DNA of 64,000 bases, from NCBI GenBank assembly GCA_036971615.1, contig JAYKKR010000010.1, positions 806,001 to 870,000 on the forward strand. Reading direction: 5' to 3'. This DNA comes from Amyloporia xantha (Eukaryota; Basidiomycota; Agaricomycetes; Polyporales; Adustoporiaceae). This document shows, in pieces, positions 58,800 to 64,000 of this stretch (position 1 is the first letter of the stretch; each line of letters starts with the position of its first letter). Under the pieces are notes generated by a model that saw only the letters and a program-made list of their open reading frames with translations, was not told the origin of the DNA and ran no database searches. A program made the translations under genes and the position numbers.

Positions 58800-60984
58800 A
58801 TGGATCTGTTTCTCCTCTCGGTGGTCCTACTTTGCGTTTTTGCTCACGCGAGGAGCGTTATCGTTCCTGGTGCGATCTGGTACGACACTGACGGCAATGA
58901 AATACAGGCGCATGGTGCTGGAATTTTGACGGTACGAATATTATGGTTTTCTCCGACGTTTCCTCTAATCAGCGGACTCGTTGTTGGCAGGTTGGCAGCA
59001 CCTTCTACTGGTTCGGCGAGGACAAAGCAGACAATAGTTATCTGTTTTCCGCCGTTTCGTGCTATAACGTGAGCCCCTTCGTACTGATAAAAGGTCTCAC
59101 AATTTCTCTTATCTGTTCACAGTCTACAGATCTAGTGACGTGGACCCGTCAAAATGATGCTCTGACTCCAATCGCCGGGACCAACATTTCTACCTCAGAT
59201 ATAGTCGAGCGCCCGAAAGGTCTGTCCATGAACGACATGACGTAACCATGTTCTCAATATCATTTCATAGTCATCTATAATGAGAAGGTGTGATGGCAGG
59301 CAGATTGTTCCTGTCAGCTTTCGCTGATTCGTCATAATTGTCAGAATTCCGAATATGTAATGTGGTTTCATTCGGACAATTCTGAGTACGCAACTTCTCC
59401 TTGGTTGCATGGCGTTTCCTTTCATAATGTCACGTACATAGTTATGGCCTTGCTCTGGTTGGCGTTGCAACTTCAGATACTCCATGCGGTCCATACTCCT
59501 ACCTAGGCAGTTTCAACCCGCTCGGAGCTCAATCAAGGGACGAAAGTGTTTACCAGGACGGCAAGTGTTGATTCTCACCCGTGTTGAAGTTATCTAACCA
59601 AATCTATAATTCAAGATGATCGTACGTCTATGTACGAAACAGATGAATTCAAGATGCGCTAACCGTTTCTCAGCTGCGCAAACGGCGTATCTTCTTTATG
59701 CCAGCGACAATAACCAGGATTTCAAGATCGCAAAGATGGACTCGAATTATTACAACGTCACGGAAGTAGTGTCTGAGATGGTTGGTATGTATGGCCTTTC
59801 TGAATGTCTGGATTCTGGCATACTGAGATCATTATCAGGTGCCACGTTGGAAGCGCCCGGGATGGTGAAGAGAGATGGGGTGAGTAGTTGAGTAGTTGCA
59901 GCCTCTAGAGATGATCTGCCTTTCTGAATGCGAAATCAGACATACTGGCTCTTCGCCTCCCATACCAGTGGATGGGCCCCCAACCCAAACAAATATTTCT
60001 ACGCGAGCGTAAGTTCATTTTCAGACGTTCCAAATTCACTTCTGTTTACAATAATGATCGAGGTAGAACATCTCCGGTCCTTGGTCTAGCCAAGCCGACA
60101 TCGCCCCGGAAGATACAAACACGTATTCTTCGCAGAACGCATACGACATCCTACTGGGGTCAGGTGCCATATACATGGGGGACCGCTGGGATTCGACTCT
60201 CCTCGGCAACAGTCGCTACACGTGGTGGCCGCTCAGCTGGGCCTCGGGCGCTCCGCAAATTGTCAGTGCGGATGTCTGGACCCTCGATTATGCGGCTGGT
60301 GAGCTCTTCAGCTACGGACGTCATTTCACTGTTAACACGCAGGGTGGGTTGCTGTGACTGGTGCGTGTAGGAACCTACTCCGTAGCAACTGGCACCACGT
60401 ATGCGGCAGCCAATGGGACGCTAGGTGGAAGCGCAGTACTGCTAGGTTCGAATTATACGTATAACGGTTATGAAGGCGTCGGCTACCTTGGTGAGTGTAT
60501 ATCTGTGCCACCCGCAAGCACTATCTAAGGCTTTCATAGGTGATGGTGGAACTCTCACTATGACCATTGATGGTATTGGGGCTGAGCAGTGGGTCTCCTT
60601 ATATTACGCAAACGCGGATGCCACGTGGAGGTGTGTACTATAGCCTTGTGTCATGAGTTGAGCTGAATACCCCTCCGTGCAGGAACACAACCATCAGGTG
60701 CGTTTTCACTGTCTAGCACGCAAAACCTGTGTAACAACTGATATTCCTTCAGTGTCAACGGCGGCTCCATCACAAGCGTGGGCCAGGCAAACACTGGTGG
60801 AGTCCATTCCGTTGTTAGCACACCCGTTCAACTGTATCTTGAGGAAGGCCCAAACACGATCCTCATTGGCGCCAACCAGAGCAGTCAGTATATGTTTATA
60901 ACCTACTTTAGCTAGCTGACTTAAATCGTCAATGCAGGCTATGCAGGCGACATGTACCAAGTTATTGTCTACACGGATAACTAA
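58800..60984 (+). CDS. Secreted GH43 glycosidase with C-terminal carbohydrate-binding-like domain
   Basis: Probably an exo-beta-1,3-galactanase-type enzyme acting on arabinogalactan side chains; substrate inferred from resemblance. Sixteen exons, 448 residues in frame: 58800-58931, 58991-59068, 59123-59219, 59271-59287, 59345-59385, 59442-59560, 59616-59621, 59674-59784, 59839-59879, 59940-60008, 60067-60298, 60371-60490, 60540-60630, 60683-60697, 60753-60883, 60938-60984. The signal peptide is MDLFLLSVVLLCVFAHARS. The five-bladed GH43 core shows VPGAIWYDTDGNEIQAHGAG, STFYWFGEDKA, DIVERPKVIYN, TPCGPYSYLGSFNPLG, LEAPGMVKRDGTYWLFASHT. A CBM35-like beta-sandwich ends the protein (GYLGDGGTLTMTIDGIGAEQ; YAGDMYQVIVYTDN). 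One intron (59561-59615) begins GCAAGT, a GC-AG type, and flanks a 6-nt exon. Confidence 0.87.
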
Positions 60985-61458
60985 GAGTAAGGATCATTTA
61001 CACAATCCTCGCTGCGGACTTAGTAATCTAGTTCTGCTTGAGAACAAGTTGTACGATTTTGTCTAGCGTAATCTGGATTCTAAATCAGACATAGCGTCTA
61101 CTGCAACTCATCCGTGCGAGATTCCCTCAGATTGTTGGCTTGCAGAGCCTATGCAGGTATCATCAAACCCCTTGGGCTATTGAGTTACTTTCACTGAATT
61201 TTGTCATGTCATCTTGCCCCGGTGAGAATTTCATCTGAGTTTCGTGAGGAAGTAGAGTGAAAGAAATCTGGGCATCGACTATATTCTTTTTATACTATGG
61301 TTAATGGGGTAGATTGAGACCGTGTGTGTATATATTATGGATACGTGATACATATGCAGTGGTATAAGTAAGCTACAGAAAGCAGGTATACAGTCCGCTT
61401 ACGATTATTGCCTGGCGGGGAGAAGAGATGCTATATAGTTCATGATATTGAGCTATGG
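60985..61458. other. Convergent intergenic region, no gene seen
   Basis: The 3' flanks of the GH43 gene (+) and the peroxidase gene (-), relatively AT-rich. No feature is recognised. Confidence 0.5.
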
Positions 61459-62237
61459 TCATGATGGGCCTTGCGATGTGCGCAAAGCATGCACCATCCT
61501 CGCGACTTCCCTCGACTTCAGCGCGACACGGATAAGTCCTACCGTATGAGACGGTTTCCTCCATCCATCCGGCAGCCTCTCCTGCGCGAACCACTGTTCA
61601 ATAAATGCCTTGGACACCCGAAGCTCAGAGCCAGCTTTGTCGCTTTGCTCCAACTTGTCCGAGGCGCCGTCGGAGCCGAGCACCTTGAGAGTGAGTACAC
61701 ACTCGCCCCGGGAGATCTCCGTGTGTAGGCTATCAAGCGGCTTGCGAATAGCGGCGTCGCGCATCACGCGTGCCTTGGCAAAGTCTTCCAAGGACAGGGA
61801 AGTTTCAGGTGTGATCGACATCAGCTCCTTTACGAGAGTGGGATCAACCTCGACGGGCGCAAACTCGGCGCCTGCGGGTGCGTCTGCGTGCACGAGGGAA
61901 CCGTCGTGCTCGATGACATCGTGCTTCGCGAGGTCGTGCAGGTCCATGGACCACCCCTTGCCACACTTGAGGATACCGACAATGGACAGCAACGACGCCA
62001 GGGGTATGGAGAGGTTGTAGACATGCGTGAGCACGTGTACCAGTTGCGGGACGGTGAGACCTCGCCCATCATGCGGCCTAAGAAAGTGGAGAAGTGGCAT
62101 GAGGGACACGCCACACCCGAGACATGGAGTGACGACACTTACAGGTACCCATGATTGGCAAGCGCATTCAAAGCGGGACACGGAGAGCGGCTGTCGCCTG
62201 GTGCGGGTGGAGCGTAAGTATGGTCTGGAAGAGACAT
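61459..62237 (-). CDS. Heme-thiolate peroxidase (chloroperoxidase / UPO family), short form
   Basis: Peroxygenase-type heme enzyme. Two exons in minus order, 62237-62143 and 62077-61459, give 237 residues in frame. The proximal heme-thiolate Cys is in SPCPALNALANHGYLPHDGR, formed exactly across the 65-nt intron. The acid-base Glu lies in the family EHD motif (KHDVIEHDGSLVHADAPAGA). The helix GLTVPQLVHVLTHVYNLSIP lies between them. It starts MSLPDHTYAPPAPGDSR, close to the CPALN motif, with no signal peptide, unlike secreted long UPOs. The length fits the short group (about 26 kDa). A longer open frame reads back to 62316, but its extra sequence follows the wrong frame for the heme motif. Activity and substrate are inferred. 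Confidence 0.87.
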
Positions 62238-63237
62238 GTTCAGAGCAGGCGGGGGTGCTCTGAGTAGGTTGGATGTTCTGAAGAAAGTTCAAGAAACTGC
62301 CTGGCCCAGGGCGCATTTATACAACCATCGCGTGTGGTCGTGGCTGCGCAAGATTGCTCCGCAAGGACATAGCATGCCGGCCATCGAGTCAGTTTCTCCG
62401 GAGCCCAGCAACCGAAGGCGTTGTGATCATACCAATTGTAGGTAAGGCATTTCCGCCGGCGACTCATCCGCTCGCGGATAGTGTCGGAACGTGTGGTCGA
62501 CACTATCTCAACCGTTATAGACAACAATTACTTGGAATGGTGTAAAACAGCGTACAGCATGTGCAGGCCCTGTTCCTGACGGCACGATCGAGGCAGTGCG
62601 GTCGAGATATCCCAGTGATATCCCCTCTCATCGTCGTAGTTCCATTGAGTTTGAGATCCAGAGCGCCGTGATCAATGTAGCGAGCGCAACTTGGCGGCAT
62701 GTAAGCGCCACTAGTAGTCACATCAGGAAAGTCTCGTTTCAAACCGGGCTGAAATGCGGAATGATATTGTGATCATACCCATAGGGCATAGCACGGACAG
62801 CTACCTGTAGCTTACGTCGCAGGTCGTATTCGGAGACCAACTGCGTTCACCACGTAAATAGTCGATCGCGAGAGATGTACACCTGCCACTGAGCGGGCCC
62901 GGCAGGTCTGACATGATGACAACTGGTGGGCCGGAGCCACAATTCCGTCCGCACCGTGAATCTACGACGGTGTGCGATAACATGGGTAACCTTCAACACC
63001 GCCGATGGCCAGGCAGATCATCTGAGGAGTCATCACAGGCCCACACATTTCTTATCCCTCTCGCTGTCGCCGTGTTCCTCTGACACAACAAACGACGACC
63101 ATGGCCACCCCTCCAGCGACCAGAACATGCGAGCGTCCATAATCAGGCACTGCCCCTCTTATCTAGGAAAATTCGGATCTCAAGTGACTCGAACTGTCGG
63201 ACAGCATCAAAATATGGCACAATGAATCACTGAACAG
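62238..63237. other. Intergenic, no gene seen
   Basis: About 1 kb holding the promoter of the peroxidase gene (-) and the 3' flank of the FF-domain gene (-). Short open frames on both strands have no protein character. Confidence 0.45.
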
Positions 63238-63952
63238 CTACGACACATGCACAGATAATTTTGGTGCGGCCAGCTGTGCTAGATAATCCTGTGAAAAAAA
63301 TCAGCATCTCGTTGAATTACGGCAGGCCGCTGTGCTCACCCTCAGCCATCTCTCCCGTTGCTCTGGTACATGATCAAACATTAGGTAACGCCTGTCATTC
63401 TGTTTGACACCATCGTCAGCATCCGATGGTTGCCGCCCCGGAAGCCGCTGTCAGTCTCACCTTCAACACCTTGACCATCTCCTTTAGATCGACGTTCTTT
63501 GCCAACGCCTTCATGTCAACCTGTTCTTCCTCGGCATCCTCACCCAGATCATCCACTTTGATCCCTTGGTCGACACCCTGGCCCCCGATCTTTCCGAGCC
63601 GACCCCAGAACTCCACAAATGCATTCTCACTCAGCATTTGGTCAAACGCTAGCCTCGCTTCGTGAGTTCTCTCCCTCTGCCACTTCTCATATTCTTCTTC
63701 CAGCCGCTCGACATCGAAGCCCAGCTTGGTCGCTGGCAATGAGGACACAAGAGACGTCACGGGCAAGTCCGTGAACGGCGTGGCTAGCGTGGGGGAATGC
63801 GAGGTGAAGAGCGCGTGGAGGCTGGCAAGGTATTTCGACCGTAAGGCAGCAACGTGCCCGTGGAACAGATGCAACTGTTGGTTCAACGGTAGCGCTGAAT
63901 GGTTGAACCGAGGATCTGTTTGCAGCTGTGGCAGGACGCTGTCCCAGGTTAC
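63238..63952 (-). CDS. FF-domain protein, 3' exons only (TCERG1/Prp40-like)
   Basis: The gene runs off the right end; its 5' part lies beyond 64000. Exons in minus order within the window: 63952-63461, 63399-63340, 63288-63238. The first opens after a TAG acceptor with VTWDSVLPQLQTDPRFNHSA, the typical FF-domain start (W, then DPRF), and continues LPLNQQLHLFHGHVAALRSK. The last two exons give DRRYLMFDHVPEQRERWLRD and YLAQLAAPKLSVHVS. Between them lies an acidic stretch (DDLGEDAEEEQVDMKALA). FF domains bind phosphorylated RNA polymerase II tails and splicing factors. It resembles fungal transcription-elongation-regulator homologues; the WW domains expected upstream are not in the window. Confidence 0.75.
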
Positions 63953-64000
63953 CTATCAATCAAGTTCACAATGCGGTGATTAATGATCAGCCTGTTTATG

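Noticed and set aside
60440..60452. GGTTCGAAT resembling a tRNA B box
   Set aside because: It lies inside a GH43 exon and has no A box or cloverleaf around it.
62143..62316. N-terminal extension of the peroxidase frame reading back to 62316
   Set aside because: It is in a different frame from the CPALN heme motif; splicing from ATG 62237 restores the canonical motif.

Overview
The window is nuclear DNA of a filamentous basidiomycete, most probably a wood- or litter-decaying Agaricomycete (Polyporales-like; inferred from protein types, not computed). Genes are densely packed on both strands and broken by many 45-75 nt GT-AG introns. The set is typical of these fungi: an FCY2-type permease, a galactanase-like GH43 enzyme, a heme-thiolate peroxidase and several lineage-restricted hypothetical proteins. 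I saw no tRNA, rRNA, CRISPR array or intact mobile element. Exon boundaries were read by eye from splice signals, frame and family similarity; where full models were built, their summed lengths are multiples of three unless a break is stated.

Layout. 1-6.2 kb is an accessory block of orphan genes and decaying coding stretches: an NTase-fold-like protein, a secreted or membrane protein on the minus strand and disordered or small hypotheticals. 6.7-18.6 kb carries a purine-cytosine permease, a TRAPPC2L/Tca17 subunit (-), cytochrome b5 (-), a membrane-anchored FG nucleoporin resembling POM121 in layout, and a tail-anchored coiled-coil protein. 19.5-27.3 kb is a cluster of three related multi-span membrane proteins; the first carries a C-terminal SLA1-homology (SHD1) domain, the second a broken SHD1 remnant and the third none. 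An RCF2/HIG1 gene sits among them. 28.4-37.7 kb holds a Tpa1/Ofd1 prolyl dihydroxylase, a Nop13-like nucleolar RNA-binding protein (-), a frame-broken AAA ATPase, a second RCF2 copy (-) and an AKTIP-like inactive E2 variant. 38.1-46.8 kb has VIP1 (-) diverging from a copper P-type ATPase. 47-57.9 kb has GCP3/Spc98 (-), an orphan gene (-) and an IQGAP/Rng2 homologue. 58.8-64 kb ends with a GH43 enzyme, a heme-thiolate peroxidase (-) and the 3' part of an FF-domain gene (-).

Most genes are unrelated housekeeping neighbours: GCP3 and IQGAP act in the cytoskeleton, VIP1 in inositol pyrophosphate signalling, and the RCF2 pair in respiratory-chain assembly. The parts most worth a second look are the membrane/SHD1 cluster, the POM121-like nucleoporin, two tiny internal exons (3 nt and 6 nt) and two frame breaks that could be real gene decay or base-calling error.
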